From Cutibacterium modestum (lineage in GTDB: Bacteria > Actinomycetota > Actinomycetes > Propionibacteriales > Propionibacteriaceae): a stretch of DNA of 64,000 nucleotides. Made by a program: the position numbers and the translations under genes. Each line of letters opens with the position of its first letter. The stretch's first letter is position 1. Where the stretch lies: positions 434,001 to 498,000 of the forward strand of contig NZ_BJEN01000002.1 of NCBI RefSeq assembly GCF_008326345.1, given 5' to 3'. The notes beneath the pieces were generated by a model. That model saw only the letters and a list, made by a program, of their open reading frames with translations, was not told where the DNA came from and did not search any database. Shown piece by piece: positions 1-8,286 of this stretch.

Positions 1-242
1 GAACGCGGCTGGAAGGACCATCCCTGGAAAGAGCGGTGACCGGGGAGTTGACGAGTGAGCCGGTGATGCGAGGTGCAATCCAGGTGCCTACCTCGGGAGT
101 GCCTCTGGTCTTTGGGCCGGACCATCCGACGACGGGCGGTTATCCGGTTATTGGGGTTGTCGATCCCGAGGATGCTGACCGTCTTGCCCAGGCGCGGGCA
201 GGGGTCGTCGTCAGATTCGTGATGGCCGCTTGCGACTGGTGA
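1..242 (+). CDS. C-terminal part of a biotin-dependent carboxyltransferase / 5-oxoprolinase subunit C (PxpC/KipA-like), 5' end outside window
   Basis: The frame is open from the window edge to a TGA at 240-242, so only about the last 80 residues are present. They contain GPDHPTTGGYPVIGVV followed by a DRLAQAR..V.VRF tail. This is the usual C-terminus of the KipA/PxpC (urea amidolyase-related, CT_C_D) family, which with PxpA and PxpB hydrolyses 5-oxoproline to glutamate. The family call rests on this conserved tail only. The partner subunits would lie upstream, outside the window. Confidence 0.7.
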   Translation, partial: TRLEGPSLERAVTGELTSEPVMRGAIQVPTSGVPLVFGPDHPTTGGYPVIGVVDPEDADRLAQARAGVVVRFVMAACDW

Positions 243-405
243 CGGCTATTAGCTTGAGATCTCATCTATAAGCATAATTCCTAGTCGAAGACTTGTTTAT
301 AGTGTGATAACGCAGGTTTCGGGGACGATGTGGCGCATTCCCTGGCTGACCTACGGGGGTACGATCGCTTCTTGACTACCCTCTTCGTTTCTCCTAGGAG
401 GCCTC

Positions 406-1892
406 TTGCTGTCTGAGCAGTCGTCCGTCGCGCATGTCGAACACCTTGCTCGGGACCAAGATGGACATGTCATCACTGAGGAGCAGGCCTGGAGCGCACT
501 GTGGGCCCTTCTCATCGGTTTCTTCATGATCCTTGTCGATACGTCAATCGTTACGACCGCTCTGCCGGCGACCATCCGCGCCCTTAACGCCAACCTCAAC
601 CAAGGCGTGTGGATCACGAGCGCCTACCTGCTCACCTATGCGGTCCCGTTGCTGATTACCGGGCGTATGGGTGACCGCTGGGGGCCGCATCGGATGTACC
701 TCATCGGCATGGTCGTTTTTGGAGTTTCTTCACTGGCATGTGGCCTGTCTCCGACGATTGGCGTCCTCATCGCTGCTAGGGCTGTTCAGGGCATCGGCGC
801 TGCCCTCATGACCCCGCAGTCCCTGTCGATGATCACCCGGCTCTTCGCACCGGAGAAGCGCGGGGCTGCTATGGGTCTGTGGGGAGCCACTGCCGGTGTC
901 GCGAGTTTCGTCGGTCCTGTGCTCGGCGGCATCCTCGTCGACACCCTGGGTTGGGAGTGGATTTTTTCGTCAACGTCCCGGTTGCCGTCATCGGGCTGTG
1001 GTTGGCTATCCGTAATGTGCCTGCCCTCGAAACTCACGGCCACGCCTTCGACTGGCTCGGCGTCGTCCTATCGGGTATCGGCATGACCCTGCTGGTTTTC
1101 GGCATTCAGGAGGGAGAGCAGTACAACTGGGGGACGATCACTGGCGTCATTTCCGTGCCGCTGCTCATCATCCTCGGTGTGGTCATTATGGTGCTCTTCG
1201 TCGTCTCGCAGACGCAGCGGGTACAGATCCGCCTGCATGCCCGTTCGACCAACGTTGAGCCGCTGGTTCCGCTGCGGCTGTTTACTAAGCGAAACTTCAC
1301 CCTTGCCAATATCGCGATCTTCCTTGTGGGCATGCTAGTGACCGCCTACTTCCTGCCGACGGCCGTCTATCTGCAGAATGTGCGCGGAAAATCCCCGACA
1401 GTTGCTGCCCTATTGCTGATCCCAACCGCTGTTGTGTCCGGCGTGCTGTCTCCGCTGATTGGACGGGTTCTCCAACGCCGTCGGTCTGGCCGGATGGCTG
1501 CGATTGGCGTCGCGCTATATGTGATTTCCTCCCTCGGATGGTGGCTGTTTACGGTGCCATCGACCGGACTGTGGGTGTTCCCGCTGTTATCTGCCATCAC
1601 CGGCGTCGGTGCGGCTCTTACCTGGAGCCCAATTTCTCTGGTTGGTACCGATGACCTCGGCCAAGCCGACGCTGGAGCCGGTTCGGGGGTCTATAACGCC
1701 ACCCGTCAGGTCGGGTCAGCTTTAGGGTCGGCTTTCATTGCAATGATGATGGATGCCCGAATCATGGCTCGTCACAACTTGGGCCGAGGCCTTGGTGAGT
1801 CGATGTTCATCACGATTAGTGCCGGAACGATCTGCGTGATCGTCTGCGCATTCTTTGCGGACTTTCAGGGTTCACGTCAGCGTGATTCGTGA
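406..1892 (+). pseudogene. DHA2-type MFS drug efflux transporter interrupted by a frameshift
   Basis: Two overlapping frames encode one 14-TM EmrB/QacA-like permease. The first half starts at TTG 406 behind AGGAGG (about 395-400) and shows D-T-S-I-V in TM1, GRMGDRWG in loop 2-3 and the GPVLGG motif. The frame is lost in a run of six T at 962-967. A -1 shift there gives W-E-W-I-F-F-V-N-V-P, the family consensus, and continues to the stop at 1892. The second half is long and intact, so the lesion is recent, is a sequencing error, or is bypassed by slippage. An intact protein would be about 495 residues and export cationic or amphipathic compounds. Confidence 0.85.
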
Positions 1893-1958
1893 GCGCACTC
1901 ATGTAAGGCCGATCGATGGTGGCATGGATGCCCTTCGCCGGACCCCTAGGATAATCAC

Positions 1959-2414
1959 ATGAGGATTGCCATCGGAGGGTTTGCCGGCCTTATCGGCACA
2001 GCGCTGGTTCAGCGGCTGCGCAAGGGAGGCCATGACGTCGTCACGTTGACTCGTCATGAACCCATCCAGCCCTCCGATAAACGGTGGGGCCTTGACACCC
2101 TCTCCACCGCGCCTCCTTTCCTTGACGATGTCGACGCTGTGGTCAACTCCACAAGTGAGCCGGTGAACCTCGTCGGTCCAAACCCATGCACGAATGCTGA
2201 GTTCACGAAAGCGCTGGCTAAGGCAATTCACCGTCCATCTGTGATGCCATTCCCGATTCCAGCAGCGAAGATGATCTTCGGGCCCCAGCTCGTCGACGAG
2301 GCGCTGTGCTCGGGGCAGAGGATCAGACCAGCCAAACCCCTTGAGCACGGATTCGAGTTCCGTGACGCCTCCATTACCGAGTCAATCACCTCAGCACTTG
2401 CAGGACGCCGATGA
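1959..2414 (+). pseudogene. Internally deleted TIGR01777-family NAD(P)-binding epimerase (SDR39U1/YfcH-like)
   Basis: The 151-residue frame opens with the Rossmann start MRIAIGGFAGLIGTALVQRL (family: GASGLIG) and runs to DDVDAVVNSTSEPVNLVGPN. The family normally has D-A-V-V-N-L-A-G near residue 60 and the G-P-V-N-L.APNP.TNAEF motif near residue 220. These two motifs are directly joined here, so about 140-150 central residues including the catalytic region are missing. The C-terminal third (LCSGQRIRPAKPLEHGFEFR) is well conserved. The deletion keeps frame, so a short protein may be made but is unlikely to be active. The stop overlaps the start of the rhomboid gene by four bases. Confidence 0.8.
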
Positions 2415-3319
2415 ACCACAACAACCAACGCCCCGACAGTTTCTCTCGCCCCGACGAGTGGAGGTCGTGGCAGGACGAACCCCAGCAGAACCACGGCGAT
2501 GCGGCAGGGACACGAGACGATGCCAGACCAGCGCAGCGAGATGAGACGACGACACCCCAGCCTGAGCCTTACCGATCGGTTGACGTAGATCCTTCGTGGG
2601 CGCCTCCTTCGGTGTCATACCAGCAGGCGGCTCCCCAGCCGGTTGCCCGGGTGAAGCGCCGTAGTGATGTTCCGGTCGTCACATGGACCCTCATCGGTAC
2701 CTGTTTCCTAGTGTGGGTGGGGGAGCTGCTAAGCCCTCAGGTGAGTCAGGCGGTTGTGTTAGCCCCACGAGCCGGGTTTACCGAGCCGTGGCGATTCGTC
2801 ACCTCAATGTTCGGGCACGCACTAAACATTTTCCACATTGGCTTCAATATGTACGCGCTGTGGGCCCTAGGCCGATCTCTGGAGCCCTTTCTAGGACGCG
2901 CCAGATTCCTCGCCGCCTACCTCATGTCTGGACTGGGTGGAGGAGCGCTGTTCTGTCTGATGGCCACTACGAATGGGAATGGGACGATCCTGCCGAACGT
3001 TGACGACGGTGTTGTCGGGGCGTCAGGGGCGATCTTCGGCCTCTTCGGAGTGTTGCTGATCGTGCAGCGAAGACTGGGAGCTTCGACCCGTGATCTGTGG
3101 GTCGTGCTGGCCATCAACGCGGCCCTGTTGTTCTTCATTTCCGGAATCGCCTGGCAGGCTCACCTCGGTGGTTTTCTCGTCGGAATGGTGTGCGGGATCA
3201 TTTTTTTCGAGGATCCCAAACGCGTTCAGGCCGGTAAATCCCCGCAGACGTGGCCTCGGATGGCCCTGTTGTTGGTCGCCATGGTGGCGGCCTTGGTGGT
3301 CAAATATCTGATGGGCTGA
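2411..3319 (+). CDS. Rhomboid-family intramembrane serine protease
   Basis: This 302-residue polytopic protein starts with an ~85-residue hydrophilic N-terminus rich in Q, D, P and R, followed by about six membrane segments. The catalytic serine lies in GASGAIFGLFG (about residues 201-211) and the histidine in QAHLGGFLVG in the last helices, giving the Ser-His dyad of rhomboids. An H-..-N pair (GHALNIFHIGFNMYALW) precedes them, as in the family. It would cleave transmembrane substrates in the cytoplasmic membrane; its substrate cannot be read from sequence. The ATG at 2411 overlaps the preceding stop, suggesting translational coupling. Confidence 0.9.
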   Translation: MNHNNQRPDSFSRPDEWRSWQDEPQQNHGDAAGTRDDARPAQRDETTTPQPEPYRSVDVDPSWAPPSVSYQQAAPQPVARVKRRSDVPVVTWTLIGTCFLVWVGELLSPQVSQAVVLAPRAGFTEPWRFVTSMFGHALNIFHIGFNMYALWALGRSLEPFLGRARFLAAYLMSGLGGGALFCLMATTNGNGTILPNVDDGVVGASGAIFGLFGVLLIVQRRLGASTRDLWVVLAINAALLFFISGIAWQAHLGGFLVGMVCGIIFFEDPKRVQAGKSPQTWPRMALLLVAMVAALVVKYLMG

Positions 3320-3336
3320 GACCAGCTTGGTGCCGG

Positions 3337-3891
3337 TCAGGAGACGGTGAGATCAGCGAGATCAGCTGGTCGGTGACGTGCGATGTGTAGTCCCTCCTGA
3401 ATGGCCCACATGGACCAATGGTCGCGAAATTCTGGGTCCCGGGTTAGGGCTCGCTGACGCCTTAGCGGTGCGGGAATTTCGCACCACACTCGCAGGGATG
3501 CCAAGGGCGCATTCGTCGGCGTCAATACTCCGCAGCCCTCGATGACAAGGGGACGATTCGTATCCAGGACGACCTCGTCGCCGAAGCGGTCCTGATACCA
3601 ATCCCATCGCCGGTACCGGTGTCGAGTGACGAGATCACGCAGATCCCACGCTCCTGACAGTCCAGACCAGCCGGGATACAGGTCGTCAGCCTGGACGAGC
3701 TGCCAGTCGGCGTGGTGGGAGATGAGGGTGTTGGCCAAGGTGGTCTTGCCTGCCCCAGAGCGCCCATCGATGAGGACAACCGGCTGCTCGTGCTGTGGAA
3801 ATCTGGCAAGGATGAGCTCCTCCAGAAGGTCAGGGCGGTTGGCGTCAATGATCACCCCACAAGTCTTGTCCTCTTGGACCAGGGAAAGCAA
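3337..3891 (-). CDS. P-loop ATPase / uridine kinase-like protein
   Basis: This 184-residue protein has a Walker A motif GRSGAGKTT near residue 44 preceded by P-V-V-L-I-D, as in uridine/phosphoribulokinase-like NMP kinases. An acidic VQADDLYPGWSG segment follows, resembling the substrate/lid region. Basic residues in the C-terminal half (PAPLRRQRALTRDPEFRDHW) match the lid of this family. The true nucleoside or sugar substrate is unknown. TTG 3891 gives the full frame; an internal GTG at 3855 is an alternative start. It converges with the rhomboid gene with only a 17-base gap and no clear terminator. Confidence 0.7.
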   Translation of the reverse strand: MLSLVQEDKTCGVIIDANRPDLLEELILARFPQHEQPVVLIDGRSGAGKTTLANTLISHHADWQLVQADDLYPGWSGLSGAWDLRDLVTRHRYRRWDWYQDRFGDEVVLDTNRPLVIEGCGVLTPTNAPLASLRVWCEIPAPLRRQRALTRDPEFRDHWSMWAIQEGLHIARHRPADLADLTVS

Positions 3892-3964
3892 CGATGGGGG
3901 CGGTCAGCCCGTCATCAGGTGAGTAGCTCCGCGCAGCGACCCCAAGTTATCAGCGCCGTTGCGC

Positions 3965-4621
3965 TTATGCAACAAGATACCCCGCCCGCTCAACGAGTAC
4001 CGCGATGCGGACTCGGCTGTCGACGTCGAGCTTGGTCTGAATCGTTGACAGATGTGCTTTGACGGTGCTCGCCGAGATGTTTAACTGTGCTGCAATGGCA
4101 TCATTGGTCAGTCCTTCGGCTACCGCGACTGCAACCTCTCGCTCCCGGTCGGTGAGGGCGGCGAGGGTCCTGCGGGCAGCCCGGCGGTCCCGTCTACCAG
4201 CGTCGCTTCTTAACTGTTCGAGAAGTTGACGGGTCGACGTCGGGGACATGAAGGCATCCCCAGCGTGGGCCGCACGTACCGTATTGACAATTTCTTCGGG
4301 CGAGGATGTTTTGAGCAAGAATCCCGATGCCCCGGCGTGAATTGCGTCGATGATGGCCGCATCAGCGGTGACGGTAGTGAGGACGACAACCTTGGGCGGG
4401 CTCGGCGAATGGATGATCCGCGACGTCGCCTCCACGCCGCCCATTCCGGGCATCCGTAGGTCCATGAGAACTACATCGGCCTGATGAGCGTGCCTAACGG
4501 CTTCGTCGCCGTCACCGGCCTCTCCGACCACTTCAAGGTCGTTAGTGGCCTCGAGGATCTGGCGCAGTGCCTTGCGTACGAGTGTGTCGTCGTCGACGAG
4601 CAAGACGCGAACGGGCAACAT
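3965..4621 (-). CDS. NarL/LuxR-family two-component response regulator
   Basis: A receiver domain (residues about 4-118) has the D-D-D acidic pocket in VLLVDDD, the phospho-acceptor Asp in VVLMDLRMPGMGG and the conserved Lys in FLLKTSSPEE. The C-terminal GerE helix-turn-helix (LTDREREVAVAVAEGLTNDAIAAQL split around residues 150-175, then STVKAHLSTI) binds DNA. ATG 4621 is preferred over GTG 4627 because AGGA lies eight bases upstream of it. It lies 70-110 bases downstream of the sensor kinase on the same strand, forming a pair. The target genes are not known; the divergent membrane-anchored protein at 6084 is one candidate. Confidence 0.9.
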   Translation of the reverse strand: MLPVRVLLVDDDTLVRKALRQILEATNDLEVVGEAGDGDEAVRHAHQADVVLMDLRMPGMGGVEATSRIIHSPSPPKVVVLTTVTADAAIIDAIHAGASGFLLKTSSPEEIVNTVRAAHAGDAFMSPTSTRQLLEQLRSDAGRRDRRAARRTLAALTDREREVAVAVAEGLTNDAIAAQLNISASTVKAHLSTIQTKLDVDSRVRIAVLVERAGYLVA

Positions 4622-4697
4622 ACCCACATCCTATGATGTTCTTAGCTTGCGATCCGTTGCGACTCCGCTGTGGTTATGGGATTGGGTGGGATGACTA

Positions 4698-5933
4698 TCA
4701 GCGCCATGGGATGTCTACATGAACGTGGAACAGATTGTCGTCAAGGCCGTAGTGAAGGCTGCCCTCAAGTAGCTCGACGCGTTCGGTGATCCCCCTGAGC
4801 CCGCGGGAATGGGCACTTGGCCCTCCGGCCCATCCGCCGATGTAGCCGTTCGTTGCGTCGATGCTGATTCCGTTTTGGGGATTCCCGCGCACGCGCAGGG
4901 TCGTCGTCTGTCCGGGCGCGTGCTTGGCGGCGTTAGTGAGCAATTCTTGAATGATGCGGTAGACGGCTCTCGACACGGCAGGATCGACCCGGTTGGCGTC
5001 CTCGATGAAGACGCTCGAATTGAGGGGCTGACCGGCACCGAACGATGCGTCAATGACCTCCGCCAAATTCGACAGCGGCGGCAGGTCGGGTGTGACATGG
5101 GACTCGGTGAGCACCGACAGCAGGGAGTGCAGGTCTTTGACTGCGGCAGCTGTCCCAGCTTGCACCTCGTGGGCAGCCTTGGCGGCGTCTGGATTGCCCC
5201 GAAGCTGGGTCTCCAGCGCTCCCGATTGCAAACTGAGAAGGGATAACCGATGGCCGAGTTGGTCGTGGATCTCCTGGGCGATACGCTCGCGTTCCTCACG
5301 GCGTGACAGTTCGTCGCCGAGTTTGGCGTTGGTAGCTCGCGCGACGTCGCGCTCCCGGGTGAGTGAGGTTGCGGCCCGTTGAGTGCGGCGCCACAGCCCC
5401 GAACTAATCGAGATGATGAGCCCGGCGACGATGAATGCTGCAACGGTAGGCCAAGAGACCGTCAGGTCGGCAGTGCCAGGGGTGTTTGCTGGCGACAGGA
5501 GAGACTTGATCGTCGACGCGGCCTTTGGGGACCTGGTGGCGTCGACGACGCCGACGATAGTGGTCGTGACCGCTACGGCTGCGGTGGCCCACCACGACGC
5601 CGCACCGCGTCGTCGTCCTAACAAACATGCTAGGGCGATGAGGGGAACGGTGTTGCCAATCGGTAAAACCAAGCTGATTGCCGCTGTGACGAGGGTGACT
5701 GTGAACGGTTGACGATGACGCCGCAGTAGCCAGATGGGCACAACCACATCTGCGGTGAAGGTGGCGATTCCGTGCAGCGCGGTGAGACCGGCGGGGTTCG
5801 GCGCCGTCACACGGATGGCCATCGGCGAGAATGCGGTCGAGACCAAACATCCGAGCATCCCGATGACGATGAGGATGATGGACAGCCAGATGGCAGGCCT
5901 GCGATCCTCACCCACGACTTCGTACTCGAACAT
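4698..5933 (-). CDS. Sensor histidine kinase (HisKA_3 type), partner of the NarL-type regulator
   Basis: The 411-residue protein has about five or six hydrophobic segments in its first ~190 residues, a coiled linker, then the DHp helix with E-R-I-A-Q-E-I-H-D-Q-L-G-H (phospho-accepting His). A HATPase domain follows, with ELLTNAAKHAPG as the N-box and a degenerate G-box near SRGLRGITERV. This is the LiaS/DesK-like architecture whose membrane domain senses envelope or membrane state. No periplasmic ligand domain is evident. It is transcribed with the downstream regulator and diverges from the gene at 6084. Confidence 0.9.
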   Translation of the reverse strand: MFEYEVVGEDRRPAIWLSIILIVIGMLGCLVSTAFSPMAIRVTAPNPAGLTALHGIATFTADVVVPIWLLRRHRQPFTVTLVTAAISLVLPIGNTVPLIALACLLGRRRGAASWWATAAVAVTTTIVGVVDATRSPKAASTIKSLLSPANTPGTADLTVSWPTVAAFIVAGLIISISSGLWRRTQRAATSLTRERDVARATNAKLGDELSRREERERIAQEIHDQLGHRLSLLSLQSGALETQLRGNPDAAKAAHEVQAGTAAAVKDLHSLLSVLTESHVTPDLPPLSNLAEVIDASFGAGQPLNSSVFIEDANRVDPAVSRAVYRIIQELLTNAAKHAPGQTTTLRVRGNPQNGISIDATNGYIGGWAGGPSAHSRGLRGITERVELLEGSLHYGLDDNLFHVHVDIPWR

Positions 5934-6083
5934 GCTCTCATCTTAAAGGCGGGCGCGGTAAAGCTGCCTCGACCGGTGGGGCGAAGACATCTGGCCAATC
6001 GGCCACCTGTGGTTTGTCCGTTCGGCCGATGTGGGGGAGCCCGTTCCCGGGATGCACTGGTGTGGAGTCGAAAGGAGACACCA

Positions 6084-6704
6084 ATGTCCAATGACCAGCA
6101 ACCACCCCACTACCCACAGCCGCAGTATCTGGGAGATGGCCGGCAAGGCCAACCCAACCCTCAGCATGCCCAGAACTCGGGCGGAATGCCTCCGTCGAAG
6201 CCAAAAAAGCCAATCTACAAGCGGGCGTGGTTCTGGATTGTCATCGCCGTCGTCATTGTGGGGATTTTCGCAGGTCAGTCAGGAGGGTTGAAAGGAGGTG
6301 ATGAGCAGAAATCCGGTAGTGACAAGGCTGCGTCGGTTCCGGCTACGAGCCAGGTCAAGGAGGCTGACAAGTCTGCGAGAAAACCCGCTGAGAAGCCTGC
6401 CGCTAAGACCACCGACGAGGATCAAGTCAAGGGTGATCTTGCCGTGCTCAAAGGTTGGAAGTTGAAGAAGGACGAGTTCTCGGCCCATGTGATGGGGTAC
6501 GTGCGCAACAACTCTGACGAGTCGATCAACAACTACGTCCAGATCGAATTCAACGCCTATGACGCGTCCGGCAACAACACAGACACCTGTCTGGCCAATA
6601 CCAATACCATCGATGCTCACGGCAAATGGAAGTTTGACGCGATTTGTTCAACAGACCCTCATAGAGTCAAGACTGTGAAGTTCAAGGACCTGACCGGGAT
6701 CTGA
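6084..6704 (+). CDS. Membrane-anchored protein with extracytoplasmic FxLYD-like domain
   Basis: ATG 6084 follows a good ribosome-binding site (AAAGGAG). The 206-residue product has a P/Q/N-rich cytoplasmic N-terminus, one membrane segment (WFWIVIAVVIVGIFA, about residues 50-65), a K/A/P-rich linker and a C-terminal beta-type domain. That domain (VMGYVRNNSDESINNYVQIE ... W-K-F-D-A-I-C-S-T) resembles FxLYD/DUF3426-like domains of cell-surface proteins. The last ~85 residues have a diverged copy at 10860-11173. It diverges from the two-component system, which may control it. The function is unknown. Confidence 0.75.
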   Translation: MSNDQQPPHYPQPQYLGDGRQGQPNPQHAQNSGGMPPSKPKKPIYKRAWFWIVIAVVIVGIFAGQSGGLKGGDEQKSGSDKAASVPATSQVKEADKSARKPAEKPAAKTTDEDQVKGDLAVLKGWKLKKDEFSAHVMGYVRNNSDESINNYVQIEFNAYDASGNNTDTCLANTNTIDAHGKWKFDAICSTDPHRVKTVKFKDLTGI

Positions 6705-6711
6705 TGAATTT

Positions 6712-6751
6712 GAGGTTCAGCCACTGCCATGGATCACAGTGGCTGAACCTC
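6712..6751 (+). terminator. Stem-loop terminator after the membrane-anchored protein gene
   Basis: A perfect 15-bp inverted repeat (6712-6726 with 6737-6751, loop of 10) begins eight bases after the stop codon. The T-tract is weak, so it may act as a bidirectional or factor-assisted terminator between this gene and the convergent antiterminator gene. Confidence 0.75.
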
Positions 6752-6888
6752 GTTATGCCGGCGCGGAGGTTAAGTAAATGTCTGGATTTTGATCTGGGTG
6801 GCTTCGGCGCTCACATTTCCGATAGGAGGGACATCGCCATTCTTGTGTACCGGCCATGATTATCGATGTGGCGTAATAGGCGCGGCCG

Positions 6889-7797
6889 TCAGCCATCCGT
6901 CCCCATCACCTCCTTGTAGAGCCGGGTGGTGTGTAAGGCGATGTAGTTGATCTCGGCGTTCGTCAGGTCGTTGCCAATTACTTTCGACATGTGCTCGGCC
7001 ACTTGGGTAGCTGCCAATGTGGCTTCTGGGTAGCGATCTGACATAAGCCCCACAATGTCCAGGTCAACGTGAGAAAGTTGTTTGCTGTCCGAGGCTCGAG
7101 CGAACAGATAGCGAAGATGTGTGACGAAGCGTGATGCGCTCATGGACGAGCGGTCGATCTCGACCCGCCATAGGTCCTCGAGCTCTCGGAAGATGTCGGA
7201 GATCGCCTGGGTCATCGACATAGTCCGCGAAACCCCTTTACCATCCCACCGTTGGTTGATGAAATGCAGGGAGAATGCCACCCACTCTTCGGGTTGCAGG
7301 TGGATCCCGAGGGCACTGTCAGCGATCTCAACGGCTCGGTGACCCAAGACAGCCTCGTCGGGGTAGAGCTGCTGAACCTCCCAGGTCAGTGGGAAGTCGA
7401 TCACAATTCCCCGTTCGGCCCGATGCACGGCTGCGACAAGATGGTCAAGCACCGGCAGCATCATCCGCTGAGCATTGGGCGTTCCAAGGTCATCCTGCGT
7501 CAGCTCGATAATTGCCTGCGCTACACGTACTTGGGCGTGCGTAGCGTTCGAGAGTAAAGATGCTATGGCCGCCGTCCGGTAGGTGCCTTCCGCCACGTAG
7601 CGCTGGCCCGATGAGACGTTGACAACCTCGCCCCGATGCCGACCGTAGCCGATACCGCGGGCATTGACGACCATCTCGGTCCCGGAGTGATCGACGCCGA
7701 GAAGGACATTGTTGTTATAAACTTTTTTGATGATGACCTGCTCAGGACCGAGCGAGGCGGACTTGGTCAGCTGCTGCGAGTGTTTCGGAGGCTGCAC
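6889..7797 (-). CDS. BglG/LicT-family transcription antiterminator with two PRD domains
   Basis: An N-terminal CAT RNA-binding domain (IIKKVYNNNVLLGVD, then E-M-V-V-N-A-R-G-I-G-Y-G) is followed by two PTS-regulation domains carrying conserved histidines (LDHLVAAVHRAER; FSLHFINQRW; YIALHTTRLY). Such proteins bind a RAT hairpin in the leader of their own PTS operon and block termination when sugar is present. GTG 7797 (AGGA seven bases upstream, just past the EIIA stop) gives a conventional N-terminus; the frame extends to 7872, with ATG 7839 as another choice. It is the last gene of the nanE-EIIBC-EIIA operon, and a RAT-like hairpin lies before nanE. Confidence 0.9.
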   Translation of the reverse strand: MQPPKHSQQLTKSASLGPEQVIIKKVYNNNVLLGVDHSGTEMVVNARGIGYGRHRGEVVNVSSGQRYVAEGTYRTAAIASLLSNATHAQVRVAQAIIELTQDDLGTPNAQRMMLPVLDHLVAAVHRAERGIVIDFPLTWEVQQLYPDEAVLGHRAVEIADSALGIHLQPEEWVAFSLHFINQRWDGKGVSRTMSMTQAISDIFRELEDLWRVEIDRSSMSASRFVTHLRYLFARASDSKQLSHVDLDIVGLMSDRYPEATLAATQVAEHMSKVIGNDLTNAEINYIALHTTRLYKEVMGTDG

Positions 7798-7801
7798 CGG
7801 G

Positions 7802-8275
7802 TCATCCTGCGGTAACTGAGAGTACTGACGCCGGATCATTGCTGCGTTCCGAGATGGTGAAATCAGACGCATTGGTGATGACCACAGGGGAGATCATCGA
7901 CGGTACCCGGGGTTTTACGGCGTCCAGGTCGACGCTTAGCAGCGGATCGCCGGTGCTGACGGTGTCGCCGTCCTTGACGTGTGCGGTGAAACCTTCACCT
8001 TTGAGCTGAACCGTGTCGATGCCGATGTGAACGAGGACTTCGGCCCCGTTATCGGCCTTGAGTCCGACGGCGTGCAGGGTCGGAGCTATCAGAGTGACGA
8101 CCCCGTCGATCGGGGAAACGAACTCCCCCGAGGTTGGGTCGACCGCGAATCCCGGACCCATGTGCTTGCCCGCGAACACTAGATCTGGAACATCGCTAAT
8201 GTCGAGGATGGTTCCCGAGACCGGCACTGCGATGCTTAAGGAGGCGGCCTTGTGGCGCTTGCGAAAGATGGACAT
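7802..8275 (-). CDS. PTS glucose-family EIIA component
   Basis: This 157-residue single-domain EIIA(Glc) protein carries the active-site histidine in VLVHIGIDTVQL and the second family histidine in PTLHAVGLK. The N-terminus has the SGTI.DISDVPD.VF.....GPG signature. It accepts phosphate from HPr and passes it to the EIIB domain encoded immediately upstream (12-base gap). It is a free polypeptide rather than fused to EIIBC. Confidence 0.93.
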   Translation of the reverse strand: MSIFRKRHKAASLSIAVPVSGTILDISDVPDLVFAGKHMGPGFAVDPTSGEFVSPIDGVVTLIAPTLHAVGLKADNGAEVLVHIGIDTVQLKGEGFTAHVKDGDTVSTGDPLLSVDLDAVKPRVPSMISPVVITNASDFTISERSNDPASVLSVTAG

Positions 8276-8286
8276 GCTGGTACCTC

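Noticed and set aside
962-968. Programmed -1 frameshift site in the efflux gene
   Set aside because: T-TTT-TTC is present but phased so that the A-site codon is TCG, which cannot re-pair after a -1 slip; no supporting stem-loop was evident. A mutation or sequencing error is simpler.
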